This document shows positions 56,086 through 64,000 of a stretch of 64,000 nt of DNA, one piece after another. Positions within the stretch are counted from its first letter, which is position 1. Each line of letters begins with the position of its first letter. Made by a program: the position numbers and the translations under genes. Origin of the DNA: Rhodococcoides corynebacterioides NBRC 14404 (lineage in GTDB: Bacteria; Actinomycetota; Actinomycetes; Mycobacteriales; Mycobacteriaceae); contig NZ_BCWV01000002.1 in NCBI RefSeq assembly GCF_001894765.1, forward strand, positions 62,001 to 126,000. The letters are read 5' to 3'. A model generated the notes under the pieces. That model worked only from the letters and a program-made list of their open reading frames with translations, ran no database searches and had not been told where the DNA came from.

Positions 56086-56865
56086 TCAGGTGAAGCGGCG
56101 CATGGATCGCGCGAGCATCGGCAGCAGAATCCGGTTGGGGACGATGCGCGCTCCCGCGGATGCGAGCGTGTTGCGGCGCCCGGAGACGACGTAGAGCGGG
56201 GGACGGCGTCGGTCGAGGGCCGACAGTGCCGTCCGGGCCACCTGATCCGCCGTCTGCATCGAGCCGACGATCGCGGCGTTCTCGCCGATGACGTCGAAGA
56301 ACTCGGTCTTCGTCGGCCCGGGTGCCAGGGCCATCACCCGGACGCCGTGGGGGCGAGCCTCGCACCACAGCGCCTGCGAGAAGCTGAGTACGAAGGCTTT
56401 CGCCGCGGCGTACACCGCGAGCGAGGGCACCGGCTGGAACGCCGTGGTGCTGGAGACGTTGAGAATGGTGCCGGACCTGCGCGCGACCATGTCGGGGAGG
56501 AAGGCGTGACACACGTCGACCAGCGCGGCCATGTCGACGGCGATGACGCGGTCGAGAGCCGCGGCATCGGCGTCGACGAAGTCGCCCTGGGTGGCGATGC
56601 CGGCGTTGTTCACCACCAGATCGACGTCGCCGCCGATGCGGGAGCGCAGGGTGTGACCGGGACGTTCGCCGATCAGGTCGTGCGCGACGACCTCGCAGCG
56701 AATGCCGTGTGTCGCTTCGAGTTCGGCGGCCACGTCCTTCAGGCGGTCCTCGCGTCGCGCGACCAGGACGAGGTCGGACCCGCGCGCGGCAAGGGCGCGG
56801 GCCAGTGCCAGCCCGATCCCCGCGCTGGCTCCCGTGATCAGGGAACGCGTCGGCGTGAACACCAT
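56086..56865 (-). CDS. Short-chain dehydrogenase/reductase
   Basis: A 259-residue SDR of the DltE/YqjQ type. Cofactor motif TGASAGIGLA, NNAG, catalytic Ser in VSSTTAF and Tyr-Lys in YAAAK; the LVARRED after beta-2 suggests NADP. A palmitoyl- or ketone-reducing role is possible, but nothing is decisive. ATG 56865. First gene of a two-gene operon with the NmrA-like gene, divergent from the dual-HTH TetR gene at 56993 that may control it. Confidence 0.92.
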   Translation of the reverse strand: MVFTPTRSLITGASAGIGLALARALAARGSDLVLVARREDRLKDVAAELEATHGIRCEVVAHDLIGERPGHTLRSRIGGDVDLVVNNAGIATQGDFVDADAAALDRVIAVDMAALVDVCHAFLPDMVARRSGTILNVSSTTAFQPVPSLAVYAAAKAFVLSFSQALWCEARPHGVRVMALAPGPTKTEFFDVIGENAAIVGSMQTADQVARTALSALDRRRPPLYVVSGRRNTLASAGARIVPNRILLPMLARSMRRFT

Positions 56866-56914
56866 GACTGAGCCTCCGGGGGGTCGTCAGCGAGCGGGCG
56901 GGACCACTCCATCA

Positions 56915-56927
56915 TGCAAAAGTTGCA
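56915..56927. promoter_or_regulatory. Candidate operator palindrome
   Basis: TGCAAAAGTTGCA (arms TGCAA/TTGCA around AAG) lies 50 bp upstream of the SDR gene and 66 bp upstream of the TetR gene. The arms are short; a GTGCAAATGTG segment after the TetR gene (about 57724-57735) resembles one arm. Confidence 0.35.
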
Positions 56928-56992
56928 GTCGATACGCAACCGATCGCATATAGAGGTGGCGGGATGCGCGCCCGGCTCGTAGGTTGTCGGGC

Positions 56993-57736
56993 GTGGCTCG
57001 ACAGTCGCGGTTCACGGCCGCCCAACGGCATTCGGCGGTGCTGCGCGCCTTCGAAGGCTCCGAGGCCGTCGAGTCGGTCGCCGAGGAACTGGGTGTGCAC
57101 GCGGCGACCCTGTACCGCTGGGCCAAGGAGTCGGAACGGGATTCGGGCGAATCCACCCGCTTGCGGCTGATCCGGACGGCGCAGGACATGCTGCGCGATC
57201 ACACCTACACGTCGGTCACGGTCGAGGCCGTCGCGGCCCGCAGCGCCGTGGCGCCGCGCACCGCGTTCCACACCTTCGCCGGCAAGGCGGATCTGTTCCG
57301 GGCGGCCGTCGACGACGCGGCGACCCGACTGATCGCCGCCATCGCCGCTGCCTCCGCGGAGGAGACCTGGCCGGCCGAGCCGGTCGGCCAACTCGGCGTG
57401 TTCCTCACCGTCGCGGCCCGCTCCATCTACGAGACACCGTCCGCCCACGTGCTGTTCCGGGACGTCGGCGTTCCGCGGCAGGGTGGGCCCGCCGAGGACT
57501 GGCACTCCGCGTTCGTCGACGCCGTGGCCGCCTTGATCTCGGCGGGCATCGCCGGTGGTGAGATCGCGGCCGACGTCGACGTGCGGGCCACCGCCCGCGT
57601 GATCACCGGGGCCATGCGCGGCATCCACGCCGCCGTCTTCGACGGGGCCGATCCCGTGGTGGCCGTTCGATCGGTGGGGCGGCTGGTGGCAATGGTGGAC
57701 TCGGCGGAGGGGGCGGCCAGGCAAGTGCAAATGTGA
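56993..57736 (+). CDS. TetR-type regulator with an extra N-terminal transposase-like HTH
   Basis: About 247 residues. Residues 1-45 (FTAAQRHSAVLRAFEGS, then VAEELGVHAATLYRWAKE) form a helix-turn-helix like the one in IS3-type transposases. A normal TetR HTH follows (SVTVEAVAARSAVAPRTAFHTFAGKADLF, about 76-104) and then a ligand domain. GTG 56993 is chosen; TTG 56984 would add three codons. Two DNA-binding modules in one chain are unusual. The gene is divergent from the SDR operon and followed 33 bp later by the Tat-exported DUF5987-type gene and the GMC oxidoreductase. Confidence 0.85.
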   Translation: MARQSRFTAAQRHSAVLRAFEGSEAVESVAEELGVHAATLYRWAKESERDSGESTRLRLIRTAQDMLRDHTYTSVTVEAVAARSAVAPRTAFHTFAGKADLFRAAVDDAATRLIAAIAAASAEETWPAEPVGQLGVFLTVAARSIYETPSAHVLFRDVGVPRQGGPAEDWHSAFVDAVAALISAGIAGGEIAADVDVRATARVITGAMRGIHAAVFDGADPVVAVRSVGRLVAMVDSAEGAARQVQM

Positions 57737-57769
57737 CATAGTCCGCAAAAGACCCCTACTGTTGTCGAG

Positions 57770-58654
57770 GTGTCACCAACCCTGAGCCGCCGCGGCGCTC
57801 TCCGCGCCGGCGGCTTCGCGTCCCTCCTCGCGGCTGCGATGGCGGCCGGAGGCGGTGCCGCCGTTGCCGAGCCGCTCGGCGGTTATCCCGATCTGCCCCC
57901 GTGGGCCGACGCCGTCCTGGATCGCTTGCTGGCGGAATCCACCGACGCGATGCGCGGCGTCGTGGTGATGATGATGCCCGCGGGTGACCCCTACTCGCTG
58001 CAGCAGGGCGTCACGGCGACGGGCCCCGGGCCGTTGGACCAGCGGTCGCCCGAGGCCTTCGGCGCACTGATCGACCGCTTCGTCCCCCATGCGGACCAAC
58101 TGCTGCGTCCCGTCGCGGTCGCGTTGATGGCCACGGCTGCCGACGTGGGTGATCCCGCGGCACGCGCCGCCGGCGGCCTTCCCGACCCCGCCGTCACCGC
58201 CGCAGTCGACCGCGCCCTCGGCTACCGCTTTACCGACAGCACGTTCCCCGCGTCGTTGCTCGCCGCCATTCTGCTCGACGTCACGGCGGTGTTGCTGGAT
58301 CCCCGCACCGTGGCCGGGCCGTTCGCGTCGGCGTTCGCCAACGCGCGGTACGAGACCAAGTGCCGGGTGTTCGAAGCGCTCGAATCACCGCTGCCGGAGC
58401 TGATCTCGATCGTCGACGAGGCGCTGCCGCAACCGTTGACGGGAAGCGCGTCCGGCATCCTCCGCTTCTTCGGCGGAATTCTGCTGGACGGGTCCGCCTT
58501 CACAGCCTGGAGCGAACACGATCTGTGGGATCGCCGCACTCGCGTGCTCTCCGCCCGACCGGTGGCGTGGGACATCGCTGATTACCGGCCGAACGGGCCG
58601 GTGGACGGACACGCGGAGTTCCTCGGGTTCCACCGGGGCATCGACAGCTTCTGA
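57770..58654 (+). CDS. Tat-exported DUF5987-like protein
   Basis: A 294-residue protein with a twin-arginine signal (SRRGALRAGGFASLLAAAM) and an AxA-like cleavage site near residue 33. The mature part is mainly helical, Ala/Pro-rich, with no metal-binding motif I can see. The pairing with a downstream GMC oxidoreductase fits small partner subunits (gluconate-dehydrogenase-type gamma subunit or DUF5987) that accompany such flavoproteins and help export or maturation. The GTG start at 57770 lies 31 bp after the TetR stop. The gap to the GMC gene is 39 bp, so they form an operon. Confidence 0.75.
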   Translation: MSPTLSRRGALRAGGFASLLAAAMAAGGGAAVAEPLGGYPDLPPWADAVLDRLLAESTDAMRGVVVMMMPAGDPYSLQQGVTATGPGPLDQRSPEAFGALIDRFVPHADQLLRPVAVALMATAADVGDPAARAAGGLPDPAVTAAVDRALGYRFTDSTFPASLLAAILLDVTAVLLDPRTVAGPFASAFANARYETKCRVFEALESPLPELISIVDEALPQPLTGSASGILRFFGGILLDGSAFTAWSEHDLWDRRTRVLSARPVAWDIADYRPNGPVDGHAEFLGFHRGIDSF

Positions 58655-58693
58655 CCGCGATCGCGGTCGATTCGACGAGGGGAAGTACGCACT

Positions 58694-60469
58694 GTGCGTG
58701 ACGTGATCGTGGTGGGTGCCGGAGGGGGCGGTCCGGTGGTGGCCGCGGAACTGGCGGGACGTGGCCTGGACGTTCTGTTGCTGGAAGGCGGTCCGCGGCA
58801 CGCGAATCCGGAGTCGGAATGGTCGCACCTCGAGTTCGACGCCAACGATCCGACGTCGGGTTACCTCCGCTTCGGTCCGGAGAACCGTGACAAGCCGGGG
58901 TGGTACCGGGAGTGGTCGCAGAACAGTTTCGTGTGGGAATTGTCCGGTGTCGGCGGCACCACACAGCACTACTTCGGTAACTGTCCTCGGCCCTACCCGG
59001 GGGTTTTCGCCGGGTACCAGGGGGTGGACGCGGCTCTGTACGACACGGCGTACCGATTCCCCCTCACGTACGCCGAGTTGGTCCCGTACCTCGAATGGGT
59101 GGAGGCGACGCTCCCGATCAAGCCGGCTCCGATGGGACGCAAGGAACAGGTGTTCTTCCAGGGCTGTGAGGGGCTGGGTCTCCCGCTCCAGACGTCGAGG
59201 GACACCACCGGTTTCGCCTACCGACCGCAACCGAACGCCATTCTTCACCCCGGTGGAAACGCGGGCCGCACCGACGACAGCTCTCTGCTCGTCTACCCCG
59301 ATGCCACGGGGTGCACCTTCTGCGGGCATTGCTTCCAGGGCTGCTACCTCCCGCTGCGCGCGCCGCGCAACCAGCTCGCGCGCCGGTCCACCGACAACAG
59401 TTACGTCCCGCTCGGGCTCGCCGCGGACGCCGTGCACCCGGGCGGACGAGCCATGGAACTGCGGGCCGATTCCTTCGTCACGCAGATCCACCACGAAACG
59501 TCCGGCGGACGCACGCGGGCCACCGGAGTGACGTTCCGCGACAACGAAACCGGGGAGACCTTCCGTGAGGACGCGACCGTGGTCGTCCTCGCCGCCGGCG
59601 CGGCCGAGTCGCCGCGTCTCTGGTTCAACAGCGCGCTGCCGAACCCCAACGGATGGGTCGGTCGCGGCCACACCGACCACTGGTTCGATTGGGTGGTCGG
59701 CCTGTTCGACGACGACACCGGTAATTCCCGCGGCGGCAACTCCTGCGCTCGAGTGGAATACCCGGGATACGGTGGCCTCGAGAACGCCGGGCTGACACCG
59801 GGCATCCAGGCGTTCACCATGAACCTGTCCGAGAGCGGCATCCGCGGGCAGTACACGAACGGTCGCGGCAAGACGGGTGCCTGGGACGGCCCCGCCGGGC
59901 GCCTCGCCGGCGCCGAACTGCGAGAATTCATGTCACACGGTATCGACCGCATGCTCAACGTCCTGTGTATCACCGACGATCACGTCGATCCGGAGCAGCG
60001 CATCGTTCCGTCCTTGTTCCCGGCGGACGAGAACGGCGCCGTCGCCAAGTACGACCTGCAGTCCCGTGGACGACTGCCGGCCACCGAACGCAACCGCGAA
60101 TTCGTCGCCACGCGGGCAGCCGAACTGTTGCGCGCCGCCGGCGCCCGGTCGATCTACCGCGTCGACTGGGCGCCGCTGCAATTGCACGTCCATTCCTCGA
60201 TGCGAATGGGCGAGTCCGAGACGAACTCCGTCACCCGACCCACCGGTGAGGCGCGGTTCGTCGACCGACTCTTTCTGGCCGACAATTCGATGCTCGCCAA
60301 CTCGCTCGGCGGACCGAACCCCACTCTCACCACCCAGGCATTCGCGACTCGGACAGCAGAAACAATTCTTGCCACCTACTTCGGTGGCGAGGGCTGGGTG
60401 CACACGGAAGCTCCCGTGGTGACGACGGACCCGCGCATCACGGAGCGCATGGTCTCTCTGGGGCTGTGA
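58694..60469 (+). CDS. GMC oxidoreductase with a CxxCxxCxxxC motif
   Basis: A 591-residue flavoenzyme. The FAD motif is VVGAGGGGPVVAAEL at the N-terminus, and the GMC C-terminal domain has SSMRMG, then SNSLGGPNPTLTTQAFATRTA. A cysteine cluster CTFCGHCFQGC (spacing C-x2-C-x2-C-x3-C) lies near residue 211, as in gluconate/alcohol dehydrogenase large subunits of this family, and could bind an iron-sulfur cluster. The start GTG 58694 lies 10 bp after GAGGGGAAG. There is no own signal peptide, so export would depend on the Tat protein encoded upstream. Substrate: a sterol, sugar or alcohol, not determinable. Confidence 0.88.
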   Translation: MRDVIVVGAGGGGPVVAAELAGRGLDVLLLEGGPRHANPESEWSHLEFDANDPTSGYLRFGPENRDKPGWYREWSQNSFVWELSGVGGTTQHYFGNCPRPYPGVFAGYQGVDAALYDTAYRFPLTYAELVPYLEWVEATLPIKPAPMGRKEQVFFQGCEGLGLPLQTSRDTTGFAYRPQPNAILHPGGNAGRTDDSSLLVYPDATGCTFCGHCFQGCYLPLRAPRNQLARRSTDNSYVPLGLAADAVHPGGRAMELRADSFVTQIHHETSGGRTRATGVTFRDNETGETFREDATVVVLAAGAAESPRLWFNSALPNPNGWVGRGHTDHWFDWVVGLFDDDTGNSRGGNSCARVEYPGYGGLENAGLTPGIQAFTMNLSESGIRGQYTNGRGKTGAWDGPAGRLAGAELREFMSHGIDRMLNVLCITDDHVDPEQRIVPSLFPADENGAVAKYDLQSRGRLPATERNREFVATRAAELLRAAGARSIYRVDWAPLQLHVHSSMRMGESETNSVTRPTGEARFVDRLFLADNSMLANSLGGPNPTLTTQAFATRTAETILATYFGGEGWVHTEAPVVTTDPRITERMVSLGL

Positions 60470-60483
60470 CGTCGTAGGGCCCG

Positions 60484-61608
60484 TCAGCCCGTCGCGTTCG
60501 CGTCGTCTCCGCGTCGTCCTCGGTGCCCCCGCACGTGGTCGTCCGCGCCGCGCGCCTTGCGACTCTTCGAGTCGTAGAGACGCTTGTCCGCCGCGCGCAG
60601 AACCGCCGTCATGGCCTCGGTCACCGCGGCCGGGGAGCGGTCGGGCAGCGGGGTGTCGGCCGCTCCCGCGCTCATCGTGTAGCCGGCCACCATCGCCACC
60701 CGCGTCAAGGACACGGCCAGCTCGTCCGCGGTGCGCGACCCGTCGGTGAGACGCACGCAGGCGAACTCGTCCCCGCCGAGCCGCGCGACCACCCAGCGGC
60801 CCGCGGTCACGACGGTGAGGTGGCGGGCAAGGTCGGCCAGCACGGTGTCCCCGACGTGATGTCCCCACCTGTCGTTGACCGACTTGAAGTCGTCGACGTC
60901 GACCACGACCGTCTCCAGGACGAGGGTGTCGGACTCGGCAGCGTGGGAGTGACGGAGCACGGCGTCCTCCAGTCCGCGGCGATTGAGCAGGCCCGTGAGG
61001 GGATCGAGCAGCGACTGCCGCGCCTGGCTGCGAAGTTCGCCGAGGTGTACCAACAGGACGAACGGCGTGAGGAACACCAGCAGCATCGTCAGGGTGTGGG
61101 CCGCGATGACCCACAGGCTGGCGGCCTGCCACAGCACGGCGTTGACGGTGATCACCGCGAGGATCACCGTGCTGTAGGCCATGTGCGCCAGGCAGACGCC
61201 GAGCGGGGTAGCGATGACGGCGAGTGTGGTGAGCACGGAGAACAGAGCGGTGCCGCCGATGGCGGTGAGCCGTTCCTCCTTGAGCAGCATGCACACGGTG
61301 ACCGACACGTCGGCCCAGGCGACGAACCCGACGACGGTGCGACCGCGGAACCGGTGGGTGACGCAGATCCACACCCCGACGGGCAGGCTCGTCAGCGAGA
61401 CGGCCGCCGTCGCGACCGCGCCCCAGCCGCTGTACTCCTCCGAGGGGGCCGACAGCAGGCCGATCACACCGATGACGATGGTGCCGATGCCGACCACGAC
61501 CCGCGTCAGGGTGTTCGGCCCCGACCGATCGAACGGCACGCCGGCCTTCTCGTATCCGCCGAGCACGCTGCGGAGACGGTCGACCCATGATGTCGAGATG
61601 GTTGCCAC
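60484..61608 (-). CDS. Membrane GGDEF diguanylate cyclase
   Basis: A 374-residue protein. Residues 1-200 hold about six membrane helices (VVVGIGTIVIGVIGLL, then AVATAAVSLTSLPVGVWI and others). The GGDEF domain at about 215-350 has LTGLLNRRGLEDAV, DVDDFKSVNDRWGHHVGD and an intact LGGDEFACV. No EAL domain is present, so it should make cyclic di-GMP. The tail is Arg/Asp-rich. GTG 61608 is the likely start. It converges with the GMC gene after only 14 bp. The membrane region does not match a named sensor family that I recognise. Confidence 0.87.
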   Translation of the reverse strand: MATISTSWVDRLRSVLGGYEKAGVPFDRSGPNTLTRVVVGIGTIVIGVIGLLSAPSEEYSGWGAVATAAVSLTSLPVGVWICVTHRFRGRTVVGFVAWADVSVTVCMLLKEERLTAIGGTALFSVLTTLAVIATPLGVCLAHMAYSTVILAVITVNAVLWQAASLWVIAAHTLTMLLVFLTPFVLLVHLGELRSQARQSLLDPLTGLLNRRGLEDAVLRHSHAAESDTLVLETVVVDVDDFKSVNDRWGHHVGDTVLADLARHLTVVTAGRWVVARLGGDEFACVRLTDGSRTADELAVSLTRVAMVAGYTMSAGAADTPLPDRSPAAVTEAMTAVLRAADKRLYDSKSRKARGADDHVRGHRGRRGDDANATG

Positions 61609-61741
61609 AGGGCCCCCCGCGCAGCCGGATGAGTGGTAGCGCACACCGTAACAAAACAGGGAAAAGGCTCGGTTCGATTCGCACGAACCGCTCGGTCTTC
61701 GCGTCACATCGACCCTCGTGCCGGCCTGCCGGGCGAGGTCG

Positions 61742-62878
61742 TCAGACGTCGTCGGCGGCGCGGCGGCGCAGCCATCCGACCGACTTCTTCGCGCCGAACG
61801 CGACCACGGTGCGTCGACCGTCGGCGTGGTCCCACTCGAGCACCGCGGACGCGTCCGCGAGGGAGCCGTCGACCCTCGTCGGTGCTCCGGCCGGCGGCAG
61901 GGGACCGACGATCTTGACCGGCGCGCCGAGGATCTCCGTCCAGAAGTAGTCGTCATGGGGTGCGCACCGGGGCTCGAGCCCCAGCGCGCCGGCCGCCGCC
62001 ACCTTCGCTTGCGCCACGGCGTGCGACCAGAACGGGCTCCGGCGGACGGTCCCGTCGGCATCGCGGCGGAAGGTCACGTCACCGGCCGCGAAGACACCGG
62101 GGACAGCGGTGGCGCACTGCTCGTCCACGGCGACACCGTGATCGTCGGCAATGCCGGTGCCGGACAGCCACTCGCAGTTCGGCACTTCGCCGACGCAGGA
62201 CACGGTCACGTCGGCCGGGATGGCGACGCCGTCGACCGCGATCCCCTCGATCGGGTCCCCGTACGGCACCACCGGAGCCGTGGCCCGCACGACGTCGACG
62301 GATGCCGCGCGCAGGCGATCCGCGACCGCGCTCGACAGGAACGGTCCGAGCACCCGCATCAGCGGCGGCTCGGTGTCCACGACCGTGACGGACAGACCCA
62401 GTCGATGCGCGGCGCCGGCGACCTCGAGCCCGAGGAAGCCTGCCCCGACCACGGCCACCGACGACGCGGTCGAGAACCGGTCGCGCAGAGCCGTCGAGTC
62501 CTGCATCGTGCGAACCACGAACTCGCCCTCCCGCTCGGGTGCGAGGCGACGAGCCCGAGCGCCGGTGGCCAGGACGAGCGCGTCGTAGTACACGCCGTGC
62601 CCGCCTTCGGTGTGCACGATGCGCCGTTCGGTGTCGAGTCGTACCGCGGCGGACCGCGTCACGTCCACGTCGAGATCGGCCAGTGACCACCCCTCCGGGT
62701 CACCGGCCGAATCGACGAGGGCCTTCTTCGACAGCGGTGGGCGCGGATAACACCCGTCCGGATCCGCCGCGATCAGGCCGACGGGCCCGGTGTGGCCGAG
62801 CGCACGCACTTCTCGCAGTGCAGTGATTCCGGCGACCGAGTCGCCGACGACCACCACACGGCGGTCCCCCTCAGGCAC
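61742..62878 (-). CDS. Ferredoxin reductase, FAD-dependent
   Basis: A 378-residue FAD/NAD(P) reductase of the BphA4/rubredoxin-reductase type. The first dinucleotide motif is VVVGDSVAGITAL, replacing GxGxxG with GDSVAG, and the second is VVGAGFLGLEVA near residue 145. The FAD motif PGVFAAGDVTF is present. GTG 62878 overlaps the ferredoxin stop by eight bases. It should pass electrons from NAD(P)H through the ferredoxin to the P450 encoded upstream. It is the third gene in the operon. Confidence 0.92.
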   Translation of the reverse strand: MPEGDRRVVVVGDSVAGITALREVRALGHTGPVGLIAADPDGCYPRPPLSKKALVDSAGDPEGWSLADLDVDVTRSAAVRLDTERRIVHTEGGHGVYYDALVLATGARARRLAPEREGEFVVRTMQDSTALRDRFSTASSVAVVGAGFLGLEVAGAAHRLGLSVTVVDTEPPLMRVLGPFLSSAVADRLRAASVDVVRATAPVVPYGDPIEGIAVDGVAIPADVTVSCVGEVPNCEWLSGTGIADDHGVAVDEQCATAVPGVFAAGDVTFRRDADGTVRRSPFWSHAVAQAKVAAAGALGLEPRCAPHDDYFWTEILGAPVKIVGPLPPAGAPTRVDGSLADASAVLEWDHADGRRTVVAFGAKKSVGWLRRRAADDV

Positions 62879-63062
62879 GTTCACGCAGCGCGGCCACCGG
62901 GCACGCTGCGATGGCGGAGCGTACTGCCGCCGCCTGATCCTCGGGGATCTCCTCGAACTCCAGGTGCAGATCACCGTCGTCGTCGAGGCGGAACACCTTC
63001 GGCGCCTGGTCCTCGCACAGGCCGTGGCCTTCACAGCGGTCGAAGTCGACGTCGACGTTCAT
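62871..63062 (-). CDS. Ferredoxin, [3Fe-4S] P450-partner type
   Basis: A 63-residue ferredoxin. The cluster cysteines are in CEGHGLCEDQAPKVF and CPVAAL; the middle Cys of the usual CxxCGxC is replaced so only three ligands remain (C-x5-C ... C), as in [3Fe-4S] ferredoxins that serve cytochromes P450. The ATG overlaps the P450 stop (ATGA), so the three genes are translationally coupled. Confidence 0.92.
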   Translation of the reverse strand: MNVDVDFDRCEGHGLCEDQAPKVFRLDDDGDLHLEFEEIPEDQAAAVRSAIAACPVAALRERA

Positions 63063-64000
63063 GGTGTGTCTCCTTTCGCTGCCACCAGGGTGAGCGGCAG
63101 GCGGTCGAATCGATGGATGACGTTGTTGACGGCCCGACGGGGCTCGCCGGCCGGGACGATGCGGGCGACCTTCGCCGCCAGAACGCGCAGCAGCGCCTGA
63201 GTCTCGAGGCGCGCCAGACCCTGCCCGGCACACCCGTGCGCGCCGGACCCGAAACCGAGTTGTCGGGCAGCGTCGCGCGTGATGTCGAACTCGTCGGGGC
63301 GCTCCCACTCGCGGGGATCGCGGTTCGCGGAGGCGTACACCACCAGGACCCGGGCGCCGCCGGCCACCGGCACACCGTCGATGGCGGTGTCGTGCGCGGT
63401 CAGTCGGGAGAACGCGCGGATCGGGGATTCGTACCGGACGACCTCGTTGACCGCGTTGGGGATCAGATCGGGATTCTCGCGAAGCGCGTCCCACTGGTCG
63501 GGGTGTCGTGAGAACAGATGCAGCGCACCGGAGATGGCGCCGATCGTGGTGTCGAGCGACGGAGCGAGATAGTCGATCATCAGGGACGGCGCGAGCGACG
63601 GATCGATGGTGCCGTCGTCGGCTGCCCGGAGGACGTCGGCTCCCATGCTGCCCGGGCCGACGGACCGGTCGCGGACGACCCGGCGGGAGAAGGCCACCAT
63701 CTGCGCCGCGCTGCGGACGGCCCGGATCGACTGCCGATTGATCGGACCCAACGAATCGAACGTCGCACCGGCCCAACGCAGCAGATCGTCACGCACGTCG
63801 GCGGGCCATCCGACCAGGTCGGGGACGATGGAGAGGGGGAGGGCGCTCGCGAGATCGTCGACGCCGTCGACGGTCCCGGCGGCGAGCGCGGTGTCGACGA
63901 CCCGTTCGGCCTGCGATTCCACGGCCGTGCGCATGGTGCGCACGGCTTTCGGAGTCAGGCGGTGCGCGAGAACCGACCGCTTGTGCACGTGGTCCTCCCC
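63059..64000 (-). CDS. Cytochrome P450, C-terminal two thirds
   Basis: The gene continues past the right edge. The visible part has the K-helix-type ENPDLIPNAVNEVVRYESPI, I-helix YLAPSLDTT (in place of AGxxTT, seen in some actinobacterial families), and the heme loop FGSGAHGCAGQGLA. It is a soluble class I enzyme, supplied by the ferredoxin and reductase encoded downstream. Its substrate is unknown. The N-terminal 60 to 90 residues lie outside the window. Confidence 0.92.
   Translation of the reverse strand, partial: GEDHVHKRSVLAHRLTPKAVRTMRTAVESQAERVVDTALAAGTVDGVDDLASALPLSIVPDLVGWPADVRDDLLRWAGATFDSLGPINRQSIRAVRSAAQMVAFSRRVVRDRSVGPGSMGADVLRAADDGTIDPSLAPSLMIDYLAPSLDTTIGAISGALHLFSRHPDQWDALRENPDLIPNAVNEVVRYESPIRAFSRLTAHDTAIDGVPVAGGARVLVVYASANRDPREWERPDEFDITRDAARQLGFGSGAHGCAGQGLARLETQALLRVLAAKVARIVPAGEPRRAVNNVIHRFDRLPLTLVAAKGDTP

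Noticed and set aside
56993-57130. Possible insertion sequence because of a transposase-like HTH
   Set aside because: There is no catalytic DDE domain and there are no terminal repeats; the segment is fused in frame to a TetR regulator.

Overview
The window is GC-rich actinobacterial DNA with frequent GTG starts, ATGA/GTGA gene overlaps and a mycothiol-dependent-type enzyme. The gene families (a DevR/DevS system with its universal stress proteins, an EthA/MymA-like monooxygenase, TetR-controlled exporters) point to the Mycobacteriales, most likely Rhodococcus or a close relative. That placement is inference from family resemblance, not a search result.

Region 1, about 1-28.6 kb, is a dormancy/hypoxia island resembling the DosR (DevR) regulon of Mycobacterium tuberculosis. 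It holds a heme-sensor-type histidine kinase (DevS-like), a full-length DevR-like regulator, a receiver-only regulator remnant, six universal stress protein genes (one broken), a PfkB-type sugar kinase, an Hsp20 chaperone, two paralogous phosphotransferase/AAA kinases (Rv2004c-like), an Acg-type nitroreductase and a fragment of a second, two zinc alcohol dehydrogenases, three flavodoxin copies (two broken), a broken Rv1733c-like membrane protein, a broken calcium-type P-ATPase, an SPFH protein, a GGDEF enzyme and an export ABC transporter. GGGAC(C/T)TNNG(G/T)CCC-like palindromes, matching the published DosR box, lie in front of most transcription units. Several genes carry frameshifts, in-frame stops or deletions, so the island looks partly decayed or contains homopolymer sequence errors.

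Region 2, about 28.6-38 kb, holds two nearly identical operons (membrane protein plus small XRE-type HTH protein) with matching paired palindromic operators. They flank a CMD-family peroxidase-like gene, two TetR/14-TM exporter pairs in divergent layout, a secreted GH114-like glycosidase and an M20 amidohydrolase.

Region 3, 38-46.7 kb, is a tightly overlapping minus-strand operon: a CYP102-type self-sufficient P450, an EthA/MymA-like flavin monooxygenase, an SDR, an HSL-type esterase and an MFS carrier, with a divergent TetR gene and a 29-bp symmetric operator between them. The gene set suggests oxidation of a hydrophobic substrate to an alcohol or ketone, insertion to an ester and ester hydrolysis. 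Residues that bind fatty-acid carboxylate in P450 BM3, and the histidine of the Baeyer-Villiger fingerprint, are replaced.

Region 4, 46.7-64 kb, is mixed accessory metabolism. It contains alpha/beta hydrolases, SDRs, an isochorismatase-type hydrolase, a GAF-ANTAR regulator, AsnC and dual-HTH TetR regulators, a Tat-exported DUF5987-like protein next to a GMC oxidoreductase with an iron-sulfur-like cysteine motif, a membrane GGDEF protein, and a P450-ferredoxin-ferredoxin reductase operon cut by the window edge. Broken genes (siderophore-type ABC ATPase, DUF2254, MFS) occur here too. I found no rRNA, tRNA, CRISPR array, IS element or replication origin.
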